Virus record (IMG/VR): IMGVR_UViG_3300030102_007769 | Span: 1 to 42,149 of that record | Reading direction: 5' to 3' (one strand) | DNA from: a virus | Length of the DNA: 42,149 nucleotides | Part shown: piece after piece, positions 1 through 8,716 of the stretch | How positions within the stretch are numbered: the first letter of the stretch is position 1 | Layout: every line of letters begins with the position of its first letter | Made by a program: the position numbers and the translations under genes | Notes under the pieces: model-generated | The model's database searches: none | What the model was told of the DNA's origin: nothing | What the model saw: only the letters and a program-made list of their open reading frames with translations

Positions 1-614
1 ACTGTTATATTTCCAGGTCTTAGTAGTGATCCATAAATCTCATTGACTTTAGGATGTGGCCCCATCATTCCAAACTCAGTAACAGGATTGTTACCTCTGT
101 CCTCGACGATTGCCTCCATGTCCTCATAGATGTTCTCTGGGACATCATTACCAAGCTCATAAAGATTTATACGAGAATTATAAACATTATCTGCACTCTC
201 CACGATAGCCCTGTAAGAAGCCTCTGGAGGCATCGCTTTCATCTTTTTAACGATTTCTTGTGAAGACTCTAATATCTCGCGCCTGATAGAATATTTTTTT
301 AATTCTTTAGCTGTCTTGAGGGCGTTTCCTTTAGGAACCTTTCTCAAAGCTAATGACTTGATGTAATCAGCAGGATTTAAATTGTCTTCAAACGACAAGC
401 CTACCTCATTCACTCTCTGAGCTATGATAACTTCGTCTATCTCATCACCAGAGTCGATAGCTTGTTTTATAATCCTAAATATTGTCGAGTGAAGTGCGCT
501 CTGCTCAGAATAAAAATCTGAGTTTCCTATAAAGTTAGAAATCTCTGATAGGGCATCAGGCTCTTTGATGAGACCTGCCAATAATTGTTTTTCTAATTCA
601 AAATTATAGATCAT
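1..614 (-). CDS. dnaB: Replicative DNA helicase, DnaB-like, N-terminal part (partial)
   Basis: Runs off the left edge; 204 codons are present from an ATG at 614. The first 50 residues match the DnaB N-terminal domain pattern: an E-K-x-L-L-x-G-L-I-K-x-P segment (residues 8-19) and an F-Y-x-x-x-x-S-A-L-H-x-x-I-F segment (34-46). The last visible residues, L-L-R-P-G-N-I-T, correspond to the stretch just before the Walker A motif in DnaB, so the ATPase domain lies outside the window. DnaB forms a hexamer that unwinds DNA at the fork and recruits primase. The start overlaps the end of the preceding small gene by 11 bp, which suggests translational coupling in the recA operon. The family call is secure for the N-terminal domain; helicase activity is inferred. 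Confidence 0.85.
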   Translation of the reverse strand, partial: MIYNFELEKQLLAGLIKEPDALSEISNFIGNSDFYSEQSALHSTIFRIIKQAIDSGDEIDEVIIAQRVNEVGLSFEDNLNPADYIKSLALRKVPKGNALKTAKELKKYSIRREILESSQEIVKKMKAMPPEASYRAIVESADNVYNSRINLYELGNDVPENIYEDMEAIVEDRGNNPVTEFGMMGPHPKVNEIYGSLLRPGNIT

Positions 615-840
615 CCTGTGTCATTTCTGGTGGAGGTGAAGATAAATGATTCTCAAGAGCTTTCATTAAAGCAAACTCTGTCATCCCACAATCAAACTTA
701 CAATATATTAAAGGCTTACCATTCTCAGAGGATACAGCCATAATAACCCCTTTATATTTATCCACACCACCTGAGAGGTCATAGATCTTCTCTACTAATT
801 CAGATGGTATGCAAAATTCTTCTTCATCGTCTAAGTTCAT
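604..840 (-). CDS. Small acidic protein of unknown function
   Basis: A 78-residue ORF with an ATG start, between the nuclease gene (4-bp ATGA overlap) and the dnaB-like gene (11-bp overlap). It is acidic at both ends (D-D-E-E-E near residue 4, D-D at the C-terminus) and has two cysteines. No family was recognised. Its place inside a tightly overlapping replication operon makes it a real gene and suggests, without proving, a role alongside the helicase or recombinase. Confidence 0.7.
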   Translation of the reverse strand: MNLDDEEEFCIPSELVEKIYDLSGGVDKYKGVIMAVSSENGKPLIYCKFDCGMTEFALMKALENHLSSPPPEMTQDDL

Positions 841-1244
841 AAGTAAATATCTTGATCAGTGAATAGCGAGGCTTGTATTTCATCTTGAGGATAAACCTCT
901 GCCAGCTTTATACCGTTAGCCTCACAGAACTCAAGCTTTTTCTGATCTCTTTGTAATTGATCAGCGTAATTTAAACGATTTTTATGAAAATGTTTGACAT
1001 ATTTAGTGTGTTGAGCGCCTTGGACTTCAACAGCTACATTTTTACTAGCATTGTAAAAATCTAAGCTCAATCTAGTGCCCACAACCCTAAACTCTTCAAA
1101 AACAAAATCGTTCTCCCAGTAAGGCCGCAAAAATTTCTTAACAGAAGTTTGGAACTTACTCCTACTAGGTTTATCCCAATCAATTAAATATTTTTTAGGT
1201 TTTGAAAGAGTTCTATATCTTCCAAATGAATCATAAAACTTCAT
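837..1244 (-). CDS. PD-(D/E)XK-fold nuclease (DUF559/VSR-like)
   Basis: A 135-residue protein. The core reads L-S-L-D-F-Y followed by V-A-V-E-V-Q-G-x-Q-H, which gives the metal-binding set D62, E73-x-Q75, with E50/E51 as a possible upstream acidic residue. A later helix and strand (R-D-Q-K-K-L-E-F-C, then G-I-K-L-A-E-V) match the C-terminal half of small DUF559/VSR-like endonucleases. Glutamine in place of the usual lysine (E-x-Q) is common in this branch. It lies 5 bp downstream of recA and overlaps the next gene, so a role in recombination intermediates, repair or host DNA degradation is plausible. The substrate cannot be told from sequence; a stand-alone homing-type nuclease is an alternative. 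Confidence 0.7.
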   Translation of the reverse strand: MKFYDSFGRYRTLSKPKKYLIDWDKPSRSKFQTSVKKFLRPYWENDFVFEEFRVVGTRLSLDFYNASKNVAVEVQGAQHTKYVKHFHKNRLNYADQLQRDQKKLEFCEANGIKLAEVYPQDEIQASLFTDQDIYL

Positions 1245-1249
1245 TGAAG

Positions 1250-2434
1250 TTACTGATTAATAACCTCCACCTCTTCAGCATCCATCAATGCTTCATCTAT
1301 ATCATCTCCTGATAATATCTTTAAAAAGTGCGAGCAAACAACTTTAGAAAGGTCTGGGTTATCTTGAAGGTGCTCGAAAAACCTTTTCTCACCTTGAAAC
1401 TTGTCTGGTATTTGAATATCACAGCCTTCTAAAACTTTTTTGAAATCTTCTGATACAAACAACCAAGCTCCTTTTTGCACTAAATACTCCCAAGACAAAA
1501 GAGTAGGGTATATTTCTTTTTCTGTCCAAATAGATTTACCACCAGTCTGTCCATACTTGATTGGGTAACGCACAGTAGTCCCTGTATTTTCTGTGGGACA
1601 TTTTTTAATAGTTACTCTACAGTAATGACCAACTCTTGGATTCTTTACTTCATGAAATGCAATCCTATCATTCTCTAAAATATCATCTTGTTTCCATCTA
1701 GGTTCAAACTGCAACATAACATCTGTAATATGAAGTAGAGCATTACCACCTGTAGCGGTGGTTTGCCTTACTGGTGCTTTTGAGTAAGGGTCAATTTTTA
1801 TGTCAGCACGAACCTGACTAATCAACAGTAGTAAGTGACCATTTACAGCTAAAGGTATACCTGATTTTTTACAAAAATCAGATGCTACAACAGCTCCACC
1901 AGCAACTTTAGATGAATCATCAAGGCTTTTATGCAGATCATCTCTTCTAATTAAACCATCAATAGAATCAATTATGATCATATATTTATGATTATTAGGA
2001 TTATCTTTGACTAAAGTATCTACAAGTGTTAGTGCTGCTTCATATATGTTTGTGGAAAACACAAAACAAGATCCAACCTTTACCTCCTCCTCGCTCTTCA
2101 CAAGATTGACTCCAGATCTTTCTATAATTTCTTTAGATAATCTACCCTCTGCTTTTATAAATATGCCAATTGAATTAGGAACTGTTTCCAAGAAATTTTT
2201 CATTACAGCTAATGCTGCTGAAGTTTTTCCGCCCTCGTTCATCCCGACATAGCGGTTAACTCCAGGTTTTAAGCCACCATTTAGTAAAAAATCTAACTGT
2301 AATGATCCAGTGCTTACTGTGTAATTTACCTCATCAACATAGTTAAAATGATCTTTTTCATTTTCTTTAAGAAAAGACTTAAGTTGCTTTGACAATGGCG
2401 TTGGCTCTGATTCTGTTTTCTTTTTTGTTTTCAT
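1250..2434 (-). CDS. recA: RecA/UvsX-type recombinase
   Basis: A 394-residue RecA-family strand-exchange ATPase. Visible motifs: Walker A G-M-N-E-G-G-K-T-S (64-72), a catalytic-glutamate segment K-A-E-G-R-L (E96), Walker B Y-M-I-I-I-D-S (151-157), the S-Q-V-R segment (206-209) corresponding to the glutamine switch, and an L2-loop A-T-G-G-N-A-L motif (227-233). The Walker A loop differs from bacterial G-P-E-S-S-G-K-T but keeps GxxxxGKT. Length is somewhat above bacterial RecA (about 350). It would pair homologous DNA during phage recombination-dependent replication and repair. It starts with ATG and shares one base with the stop of the upstream gene. Confidence 0.93.
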   Translation of the reverse strand: MKTKKKTESEPTPLSKQLKSFLKENEKDHFNYVDEVNYTVSTGSLQLDFLLNGGLKPGVNRYVGMNEGGKTSAALAVMKNFLETVPNSIGIFIKAEGRLSKEIIERSGVNLVKSEEEVKVGSCFVFSTNIYEAALTLVDTLVKDNPNNHKYMIIIDSIDGLIRRDDLHKSLDDSSKVAGGAVVASDFCKKSGIPLAVNGHLLLLISQVRADIKIDPYSKAPVRQTTATGGNALLHITDVMLQFEPRWKQDDILENDRIAFHEVKNPRVGHYCRVTIKKCPTENTGTTVRYPIKYGQTGGKSIWTEKEIYPTLLSWEYLVQKGAWLFVSEDFKKVLEGCDIQIPDKFQGEKRFFEHLQDNPDLSKVVCSHFLKILSGDDIDEALMDAEEVEVINQ

Positions 2435-2781
2435 TATTCTTCTAAAAAATCTTTAATAGTTTTCTTTTTAAAATTGACTAAAGAGTCCTCCCCAGTCTTC
2501 TCACCTATATTATACACGATATATTTAGAAAAGTCCACATTAAAATTAAAAGCCCTGAATTTTTCATTTAATACCTCTTCTAATTTAGGACTTGCGTAGT
2601 AAGCTAAAGAATCTACCTTCTTGCTGAAACTTACTATTCTCATAAAATCCAAAGAGTAACGATCACAAAGATCGTTAAGTATCTTCATTTCTCTAGCGAA
2701 AAAAGGTCGCCTACCTTTGTCTGGCACTTCTACCAGACGGAATATTATGTCCCTCTTGTTAGGGCCTTTAGATTTTGCCAC
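2434..2781 (-). CDS. Hypothetical protein between gmd and recA
   Basis: A 115-residue protein starting with GTG at 2781, which overlaps the TAG stop of the dehydratase gene by one base; its own TAA overlaps the recA ATG by one base. This chain of one-base overlaps argues for coupled translation and supports the GTG start, since the next in-frame ATG is about 26 codons in. Basic N-terminus (K-S-K-G-P-N-K-R) and C-terminal lysines; no recognised domain. Its position suggests a replication or recombination accessory protein, but that rests only on context. Confidence 0.7.
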   Translation of the reverse strand: MAKSKGPNKRDIIFRLVEVPDKGRRPFFAREMKILNDLCDRYSLDFMRIVSFSKKVDSLAYYASPKLEEVLNEKFRAFNFNVDFSKYIVYNIGEKTGEDSLVNFKKKTIKDFLEE

Positions 2782-3830
2782 TATGGATACATGCTAGCAG
2801 ACGCGACATCGTAGTCAACCATCTTTTTGACTAATTGGATGAAGTTCGTCTTAGGGTGCCACCCCAGCTCTTCGCGAGCTTTAGTGGAATCTCCCAACAG
2901 TAAATCAACTTCAGCTGGACGATAAAAATCTTTATTAATTTCCACAAAGCAGTCTTTGCCATGAAAATACTTTTCCTCTAATCCTTCACCCCTCCACTCA
3001 GAAACACTTCGATGAAAACCAACAAAATTAAAAGCTTCAACCACAAACTCTCTAATTGTGTGTGTTTCGTTAGAAGATAACACATAGTCTTTGGGGTTCT
3101 CCCTATCTTGATTTAGCATCAACCAAACACCCTTAACAAAATCTTCTGCATCGCTCCAATCTCTTTTAGCATCAACATTGCCGAGTTGTAGAGGCTTGAT
3201 TGTTTTGCCCTGCTCAAAGTCTTTTAATATTCTAGCGACATTTTTTGTTATCTTTCTAGTAACAAACTCTTCTCCTCTCCTAACGCCTTCATGGTTGAAA
3301 AGCCAACCTTGAACAGCATACAAATCATATGAATCCCTGTAAACTTTTACAAGATGTCTAGCAGCACACTTAGCTGCTCCATACGGGCTTCTGGGGCGCA
3401 GTGGGTGCGTTTCATCCTGCGGCGTAGATACCACATCACCAAACTCCTCAGATGAGCCAGCATTGTAATATCGGCAATGTGGAGCGTGTTTTCTAATACC
3501 CTCTAATTGATGCAAAACCGCCATAGCGTTTGTCTGCATATGGTTGACAGGCATCTTCCAACTACTGCCTACAAAAGAATTAGCGGCAAAGTTAATAAAG
3601 TAATCTGGCTTGTGTTCAGAAATGACTCTCTCTGTGTTTTGAGGATCTGAAATATCTAGGTCAATTAGAAAAAATCTTTCGTTATTTTCTAGGTGCTTAA
3701 TATTTTTATGGTTTTTAACACTCAGTCTTCTAGCGCCCCCAATAATCGTGTGCTGTGTATGCTTTAGAAGATAATCAACCATGTGACTGCCATCTTGTCC
3801 TGTCACTCCTGTGATAATTATTTTTTTCAT
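2781..3830 (-). CDS. gmd: GDP-mannose 4,6-dehydratase
   Basis: A 349-residue short-chain dehydrogenase/reductase of the GMD family. The NAD(P)-binding motif T-G-V-T-G-Q-D-G-S-H (7-16) is the GMD signature. The catalytic set is visible as S-S-E (126-128) and Y150-x-x-x-K154 in S-P-Y-G-A-A-K. The family converts GDP-mannose to GDP-4-keto-6-deoxy-mannose, the precursor of GDP-fucose, GDP-rhamnose and GDP-perosamine. No fucose synthase or reductase is next to it. The nearby aminotransferase and acetyltransferase would suit a perosamine-type end product, though host enzymes could complete other routes. Last gene of the glycan cassette before the recombination genes. Confidence 0.93.
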   Translation of the reverse strand: MKKIIITGVTGQDGSHMVDYLLKHTQHTIIGGARRLSVKNHKNIKHLENNERFFLIDLDISDPQNTERVISEHKPDYFINFAANSFVGSSWKMPVNHMQTNAMAVLHQLEGIRKHAPHCRYYNAGSSEEFGDVVSTPQDETHPLRPRSPYGAAKCAARHLVKVYRDSYDLYAVQGWLFNHEGVRRGEEFVTRKITKNVARILKDFEQGKTIKPLQLGNVDAKRDWSDAEDFVKGVWLMLNQDRENPKDYVLSSNETHTIREFVVEAFNFVGFHRSVSEWRGEGLEEKYFHGKDCFVEINKDFYRPAEVDLLLGDSTKAREELGWHPKTNFIQLVKKMVDYDVASASMYP

Positions 3831-4552
3831 TTATTTATAAATTTTATTTTTGGTTCAAACATTGCTTCAACTGAAGTTATAATACAAGGATTTTTGCAAT
3901 CTCCGAGAAATCGGAATCCGTTTCCATCATGAAATATTGTGCAAAAATCTTTTGTGTGATCAAGGACTTCTCCATATTCAAAAAATAGATTTGTCTGATA
4001 TATTTGCCCTCCTCCGTAAGCTAAATCTAGATCCTTATCAAGAAAGGGTAGTTTACCGTGATCTGATATTATCCTTTTAAGTATTTCTTTAGAAGTTCCG
4101 TATATAGATACTGAAGCGTGTTTTGGATTGTGACCGTCATGGTTTTGTGATACGGCGGTGACCATAGATGCATTATCTATAGAATAGAATTTTTCTTTGT
4201 AAATTCTATCGAAGTTATTTTGAAGAAAAATAAAGTCGTCTTCCGAAAATATAAAGAAATCAAAATCATCTATAAAAGTATCAACAGCATGAGAGTATGC
4301 CCCGTAAGAGATTCCTACATTCTCTCTTGAAAGAGTGACAAGTTTAAATTTTTCTTTAAGAGCAAAAACCTCCTGTTCATAGCCATCGGGAATATCTCCA
4401 TTAACGACAAAAGTTATCTGATCGAGGTCGTGTTTTATCTTGCATAAATACTCTACTTGTTTTTTTAAGAAAAAAAACTTATCAGTTTTCGTTTCTTGAA
4501 TCTCCTTTCTTCTTTCTCCAAAGTAGAAAGCTTTTACAAGATTTGTTTTCAT
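3827..4552 (-). CDS. Glycosyltransferase family 2-like protein
   Basis: A 241-residue protein with a GT-A-type layout: a nucleotide-binding half with R-E-N-V-G-I-S-Y-G-A (76-85), similar to the R-N-x-G-x-x-x-G element of GT2 enzymes, and an acidic triad S-E-D-D (103-106) preceding F-I-F that fits the metal-binding DxD position. No membrane segment or signal peptide, so it is probably cytoplasmic. It overlaps gmd by 4 bp (ATGA) and the aminotransferase stop by one base. Donor and acceptor are unknown. Confidence 0.65.
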   Translation of the reverse strand: MKTNLVKAFYFGERRKEIQETKTDKFFFLKKQVEYLCKIKHDLDQITFVVNGDIPDGYEQEVFALKEKFKLVTLSRENVGISYGAYSHAVDTFIDDFDFFIFSEDDFIFLQNNFDRIYKEKFYSIDNASMVTAVSQNHDGHNPKHASVSIYGTSKEILKRIISDHGKLPFLDKDLDLAYGGGQIYQTNLFFEYGEVLDHTKDFCTIFHDGNGFRFLGDCKNPCIITSVEAMFEPKIKFINK

Positions 4553-5637
4553 TAAAAAATATTTAGAATTCTTGCTATTTGCGCTACTTCATCTTCTTCT
4601 ACCCACCACCCTACAGGAATGTTTAGTAATTTGGAATCAAACTCATTTAAGTTTTTAAGGCTTTCATCTTTACCTCCAAAAACAGAATACTCGTCGTTTC
4701 TAACATGCACTCTATCAGAGGCTATTCCGTGGTCAGCAAGATAAGATTTTAAATTTTCTCTATCTTCTGTTAAAATAGAATAAATCCAACTGGAGCTTAC
4801 GGTGTGATCGGGCTTTCTCATTTTTGTAATCTTAGGATTAGTAATATGCTCATCATAGTATGCTCTATTTCTCATGTGGCATCCTATGATCTCATCAATA
4901 TAGCTCATGTTTCTTAAGCCTATTGCAGCATTGATATTATTCATATGATACTTATATCCTGACTCTGTAATATCTTGGTCCCACCTGCTTTCTCCTTTAT
5001 ATTTTCTATCTAGCCCAAACCATCTTATTTTTCTCGCTCTTTCTGAATCTTCTTGGCTTTTACATGCAATCGCACCTCCGTCTCCACAAGTTAGGTGTTT
5101 TATAGCTTGAAATGAAAAACACACAAAGTCTGAATGAGATCCTATCCTTTTACCTTTGTATGATGAGCCAAAAGCATGAGCCGCATCTTCAATAACTTTT
5201 ATATTAAATTCTTTTGCTATATCATTAATTTTATCAATCTCTACTGGTTGTCCAGCCCAGTGAACAGCTACGATTGCTTTTGTTTTATCTGTTATCTTAG
5301 ACCTGATACTTTCGGGGCAAATATTACCTGTCGTAATATCAATATCTGCGAAAATAAGCTTGGCCCCCATATTGTAAAACGGCTCATTAGTAGCCATGCA
5401 GGTCATTGCTGTAGTTATTACCTCGTCCCCCTTTTCTATTCCAGACAAGATACCAGCCAAATGTAAGGCAGAAGTCCCACTATTTGTTAGAGATGTATTT
5501 TTATTACCAATATATTGAGATACTTTATCCTCAAAATCGTCTGAATATTCGCCTTCTGTGAGACATCCTTTTTCAAAAATATTAGAAAGCACCGAAGAAC
5601 AGTCTTCCGACATAAATGGTTTAAATAATGAAATCAT
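4552..5637 (-). CDS. DegT/DnrJ/EryC1/StrS-family sugar aminotransferase
   Basis: A 361-residue PLP-dependent aminotransferase. Family motifs: S-G-T-S-A-L-H-L (53-60), V-I-E-D-A-A-H-A-F-G (148-157; the Asp contacts the PLP ring nitrogen), and F-Q-A-I-K-H-L-T-C-G-D-G-G, where K180 would form the Schiff base. These enzymes aminate keto-sugars attached to nucleotides, typically using glutamate. The ATG at 5637 is preferred over an in-frame TTG at 5658, which would run 16 bases into the preceding gene and add an atypical N-terminus. Flanking 4,6-dehydratases supply 4-keto-6-deoxy sugar substrates and a GNAT protein could acetylate the product. Confidence 0.9.
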   Translation of the reverse strand: MISLFKPFMSEDCSSVLSNIFEKGCLTEGEYSDDFEDKVSQYIGNKNTSLTNSGTSALHLAGILSGIEKGDEVITTAMTCMATNEPFYNMGAKLIFADIDITTGNICPESIRSKITDKTKAIVAVHWAGQPVEIDKINDIAKEFNIKVIEDAAHAFGSSYKGKRIGSHSDFVCFSFQAIKHLTCGDGGAIACKSQEDSERARKIRWFGLDRKYKGESRWDQDITESGYKYHMNNINAAIGLRNMSYIDEIIGCHMRNRAYYDEHITNPKITKMRKPDHTVSSSWIYSILTEDRENLKSYLADHGIASDRVHVRNDEYSVFGGKDESLKNLNEFDSKLLNIPVGWWVEEDEVAQIARILNIF

Positions 5638-5642
5638 AAAAT

Positions 5643-6656
5643 TTATTCTTCTAACCAATGCTTGTTTTGTAGAGTCCAGTCAACTGTTTTTTGTAAGGTT
5701 TCATTAAAGTAAACTGGAACCTTCCATCCTAAATCTTCTAGTTTATCTCCATTAAGTGCATATCTTAAATCATGAGCGGGTCTTTTTGAGTGATAGTCAG
5801 TCATCTCATATATAGCTTTTTCTCCCATTATTTCGGAAATTCTTTGAACAACTTCTAGATTCGATAATTCTTCGCATCCTGATATATTGTATCTTCCTAT
5901 GGATGAATCATGACTATTTAAGATTTCATCTGTGTTTTTTAATACAAAAATAAAAGCATCGGCAACATTTCTGGCATGAATGTAAAATCTGCTTCCAGCT
6001 TTTTTGCCATCTGGATAGCAGTGAATATGTATTTTTTCTTTATTTAAAATTGATTTAATAACTTTTGGTATAAATTTTTCAGCGTGTTGCCTTTCTCCTA
6101 TAATGTTCATTGTGTTTGTAATGACAATAGGGATACCATATGTGTTGCAATATGATTCGCAAATGCTCTCGCTCGCAGCTTTTGAGGCTGAATAAGGGTT
6201 ACCACAATTAAATCTGTCTCCCTCTTTATAAGCAAATCCTTCTGGCGCGTTGCCGAAAACTTCGTCTGTAGAAAAATACATAAACTTTTCTAAGTTATCG
6301 CAATGCAATCTGGCGAATTCTAACAAATTTAAAGTAGAATCTACATTATTTTTGGTAAAGTTTTTTGGATTTGAAATAGAATTTTCTACATGTGACTCAG
6401 CGGCAATGTGTAAAATGTAATTTGTATCTTTTAATTCTTTTACTAAGCCATAAGGTATTTTTGAACACAAATCAAAAGTCAACATTTTTAATCTAGGATT
6501 ACTTAAAGCCGCAGTTTCTCTGAGTCTAGATAATCCAAAAGAAGCATAGCTTAACTTATCAATACAATAAATGTCCCAGTTGGTTTTTTTTAAGATATGG
6601 TCGATAACGTGGTGTCCTACAAACCCGCATCCTCCTGTTACAATGACTTTTTTCAT
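5643..6656 (-). CDS. rfbB: dTDP-glucose 4,6-dehydratase-like NAD-dependent sugar dehydratase
   Basis: A 337-residue extended SDR enzyme. Motifs: T-G-G-C-G-F-V-G-H-H (7-16), A-A-E-S-H-V (85-90), F-S-T-D-E-V-F-G (128-135) with the D-E pair used in dehydration, and N-P-Y-S-A-S-K (Y155/K159). This combination is typical of RmlB/RfbB, which converts dTDP-glucose to dTDP-4-keto-6-deoxyglucose. UDP- or CDP-sugar dehydratases share most of these residues, so the nucleotide is less certain than the reaction type. It overlaps the acetyltransferase stop by 4 bp. No rmlA, rmlC or rmlD genes are visible. Confidence 0.85.
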   Translation of the reverse strand: MKKVIVTGGCGFVGHHVIDHILKKTNWDIYCIDKLSYASFGLSRLRETAALSNPRLKMLTFDLCSKIPYGLVKELKDTNYILHIAAESHVENSISNPKNFTKNNVDSTLNLLEFARLHCDNLEKFMYFSTDEVFGNAPEGFAYKEGDRFNCGNPYSASKAASESICESYCNTYGIPIVITNTMNIIGERQHAEKFIPKVIKSILNKEKIHIHCYPDGKKAGSRFYIHARNVADAFIFVLKNTDEILNSHDSSIGRYNISGCEELSNLEVVQRISEIMGEKAIYEMTDYHSKRPAHDLRYALNGDKLEDLGWKVPVYFNETLQKTVDWTLQNKHWLEE

Positions 6657-7090
6657 AATTCAATTCTCATTTCAATACTCTCTTTGTTGCCTATCATTTC
6701 TCTTCTAATCTCTACAAAGCCCAACTTTCTGTATAAATTTAAAGCCACTTTATTTTTAGTTAGAACCTTAAGATAAGCTTCTTTTATATTAGCAATTTTT
6801 TTTATTTTATCTAAAAATATTTCATATGCAGTTGTAGCCAGACCCTTTCCTCTCCAGTTTTTATGAATATCTAAACCTATAAAAAAATTCGCACCCTCAA
6901 TGCTTGTTCTAAAATAGCCAATTTTTTCGCCATCAAATTCTAAAATAAAAAACTTTGGATGTTCTTTTTCAAACCATTCAAAAGATTCCTCTAACGAATA
7001 CTTTCTTTGATCGTGCAAAAAAGAAGAACACTCATTCCGCAAAGAATTAAAAAATGGAATGTCTTTTTTCCTCATGCGACGAATAGACAT
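6653..7090 (-). CDS. GNAT-family N-acetyltransferase
   Basis: About 145 residues from the ATG at 7090; an in-frame GTG at 7108 would give 151 residues and overlap the previous gene by 10 bp. The ATG is preferred because GNAT domains usually begin with a short strand like S-I-R-R-M-R. Motif A is clear: I-G-L-D-I-H-K-N-W-R-G-K-G-L-A, with R-G-K-G as the acetyl-CoA pyrophosphate loop, and the C-terminal A-L-N-L-Y-R-K-L-G-F helix is canonical. In this setting the likely substrate is the amino sugar made by the adjacent dehydratase and aminotransferase (inference). Other small-molecule or protein amines are possible. Confidence 0.85.
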   Translation of the reverse strand: MSIRRMRKKDIPFFNSLRNECSSFLHDQRKYSLEESFEWFEKEHPKFFILEFDGEKIGYFRTSIEGANFFIGLDIHKNWRGKGLATTAYEIFLDKIKKIANIKEAYLKVLTKNKVALNLYRKLGFVEIRREMIGNKESIEMRIEL

Positions 7091-7098
7091 TTTATCTT

Positions 7099-7872
7099 TT
7101 ATATCCACTTTAACGCCCTCTTTAAAATTTTTCTTCTAGCTTGAGTTGTTTTGCGATGGTTTCTGCAAGCATATTTCGCGTTATTCTTATTGACAATGTT
7201 TTGTTTGACAGTTTTTTTTGAGGCAGGACTTACTTCATGTATACCAAAGCTTTGATAAAAGTCTCTATCTGTATAAGCAAGATGTTCCGTGCAGAACATA
7301 GAGGCAACTTCAAAGGGAGCGAACTTTATACCCCTTGATTCTAGTTCTTTCCTAAGCAGATAACAAGATATTATGTCTTCTTGTTCATTGGGATTATCTA
7401 GTGATTTTATATAATTTCTAAATCGCAAATATAACTTTCTTAACTCTGTGCAAAACTTTTTAGATCTCAAAGAAAATCCTCCGTTTCCAGAGCAAATGTC
7501 ACGCTGATATCCACCTGCATCAAAAGGAGCACCAATATAATCATACCTTAAAAATATATCAGTCCAAGACTCTGGATTAGCTATAAAACCATCACAGTGA
7601 AAATTTAACATAAACTCAGAATCAAACATTTCTGGATAATATAGAATCACAAATTCTGAGAATTTGTCATAATCTATTTCTGGTATTTTTATAAATTCAA
7701 CATTTTCATAAGCCAAAGATGGAGATTTGTGAGTAAATATTCTTCTTTTGGCAAAATTAAGTATTCCCCCATCTGAATTAGATAGCTTAGATATGGAATC
7801 TATGTCAGAATTTATCTTTTTGCCAAGGTCGTTTCCGTAAACGCTTAGATATGTTACATCATTTATTGTCAT
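7099..7872 (-). CDS. DUF5672-like glycosyltransferase-associated protein
   Basis: A 257-residue protein matching DUF5672, a family common in surface-polysaccharide loci. Matching elements: F-H-C-D-G-F (91-96), Y-D-Y-I-G-A-P-F (110-117), G-N-G-G-F-S-L-R-S (129-137) and the acidic pair in E-Q-E-D (163-166). The arrangement resembles a GT-A fold with an acidic metal site, but the reaction is not established. The last 40 residues are strongly basic and perhaps bind membrane or nucleic acid. The start at 7872 overlaps the upstream GT4 gene by 14 bp. Confidence 0.72.
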   Translation of the reverse strand: MTINDVTYLSVYGNDLGKKINSDIDSISKLSNSDGGILNFAKRRIFTHKSPSLAYENVEFIKIPEIDYDKFSEFVILYYPEMFDSEFMLNFHCDGFIANPESWTDIFLRYDYIGAPFDAGGYQRDICSGNGGFSLRSKKFCTELRKLYLRFRNYIKSLDNPNEQEDIISCYLLRKELESRGIKFAPFEVASMFCTEHLAYTDRDFYQSFGIHEVSPASKKTVKQNIVNKNNAKYACRNHRKTTQARRKILKRALKWI

Positions 7873-8716
7873 GATACCGTTTGTATAAATTAATAATGTT
7901 CTTAGCTATGCTAAATTTAGAAAACTTATGCTGTATGTAAGAAGACCACTCATCTAATATAACTGATTGATAATGAGTGAAGTGTTTAACTAAGCTAGTA
8001 TATGTCTTTGTAATGGATTCAACCGTAGGTTCTGCTACACAAAAATCTGGACATAAATTTGAATTAGGGTTATCACTGCAAACAAGCGGCAGTGCCCCAG
8101 CTGCCATCGCTTCTAAAGCTGGCAAGCCTAAGCCCTCAAACTTAGAAGGAAGAGCAACTATTTTTGTAGAATTGTAAATTTGATTAAGAGATATATTGTT
8201 TACTAGACCTAAATATTTTTTATCTTCATGTAGTGGTGTTGGTCCTACAATATATTTTTCTAAGTTCTGAAGTAATCCAAATCTTTTATTAGGATCATTC
8301 CATCTTCCAACATAAAGACAATTTATATCTCTTTTCATGCTTGGATCATAAAAGACATCTTTTATAGGATTCCAAATAACTGGAGCTTTTACACCTATAT
8401 TTCTTAATTGCTCTCTTACTGGCTCACTAATGCATGTTACTATATCTGCCTTAGATAGTTGATCTTTGAGTTTTTGTATCGGGAAATCTGGTATGTGGGG
8501 AGGAATATCTAGAACATTAAATATTTTAAATCCCTTGTTTGATATTGCAGAGTCTTGATGCTCTGAATCAATATTACTGTAATCAAAATTGTTACAGTAA
8601 ACAAAGTCATAATCCTCTCCTGTTACTACCTCGCAACCTAGTCCTTGGAAGCCCTCTTTTATGCGAGGAACCTGACACCAATACTCTTTAGCACCATATA
8701 TTTTTACCTTAATCAT
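7859..8716 (-). CDS. Glycosyltransferase family 4 (GT-B fold)
   Basis: A 285-residue protein, short for GT4. The C-terminal Rossmann half holds L-Y-V-G-R-W-N-D-P-N-K-R (134-145), which opens the donor-binding domain, and the EX7E signature E194-G-L-G-L-P-A-L-E202, followed by A-A-G-A-L-P-L-V. These identify a retaining GT-B transferase using a nucleotide-sugar donor. The shortened N-terminal domain suggests an altered acceptor site. Likely cytoplasmic or peripheral on the inner membrane. It overlaps neighbours on both sides (8 and 14 bp). Confidence 0.88.
   Translation of the reverse strand: MIKVKIYGAKEYWCQVPRIKEGFQGLGCEVVTGEDYDFVYCNNFDYSNIDSEHQDSAISNKGFKIFNVLDIPPHIPDFPIQKLKDQLSKADIVTCISEPVREQLRNIGVKAPVIWNPIKDVFYDPSMKRDINCLYVGRWNDPNKRFGLLQNLEKYIVGPTPLHEDKKYLGLVNNISLNQIYNSTKIVALPSKFEGLGLPALEAMAAGALPLVCSDNPNSNLCPDFCVAEPTVESITKTYTSLVKHFTHYQSVILDEWSSYIQHKFSKFSIAKNIINLYKRYHDNK

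Noticed and set aside
54-263. Plus-strand ORF at the left end
   Set aside because: Antisense shadow of the helicase gene, whose N-terminal domain is clearly recognisable on the minus strand.
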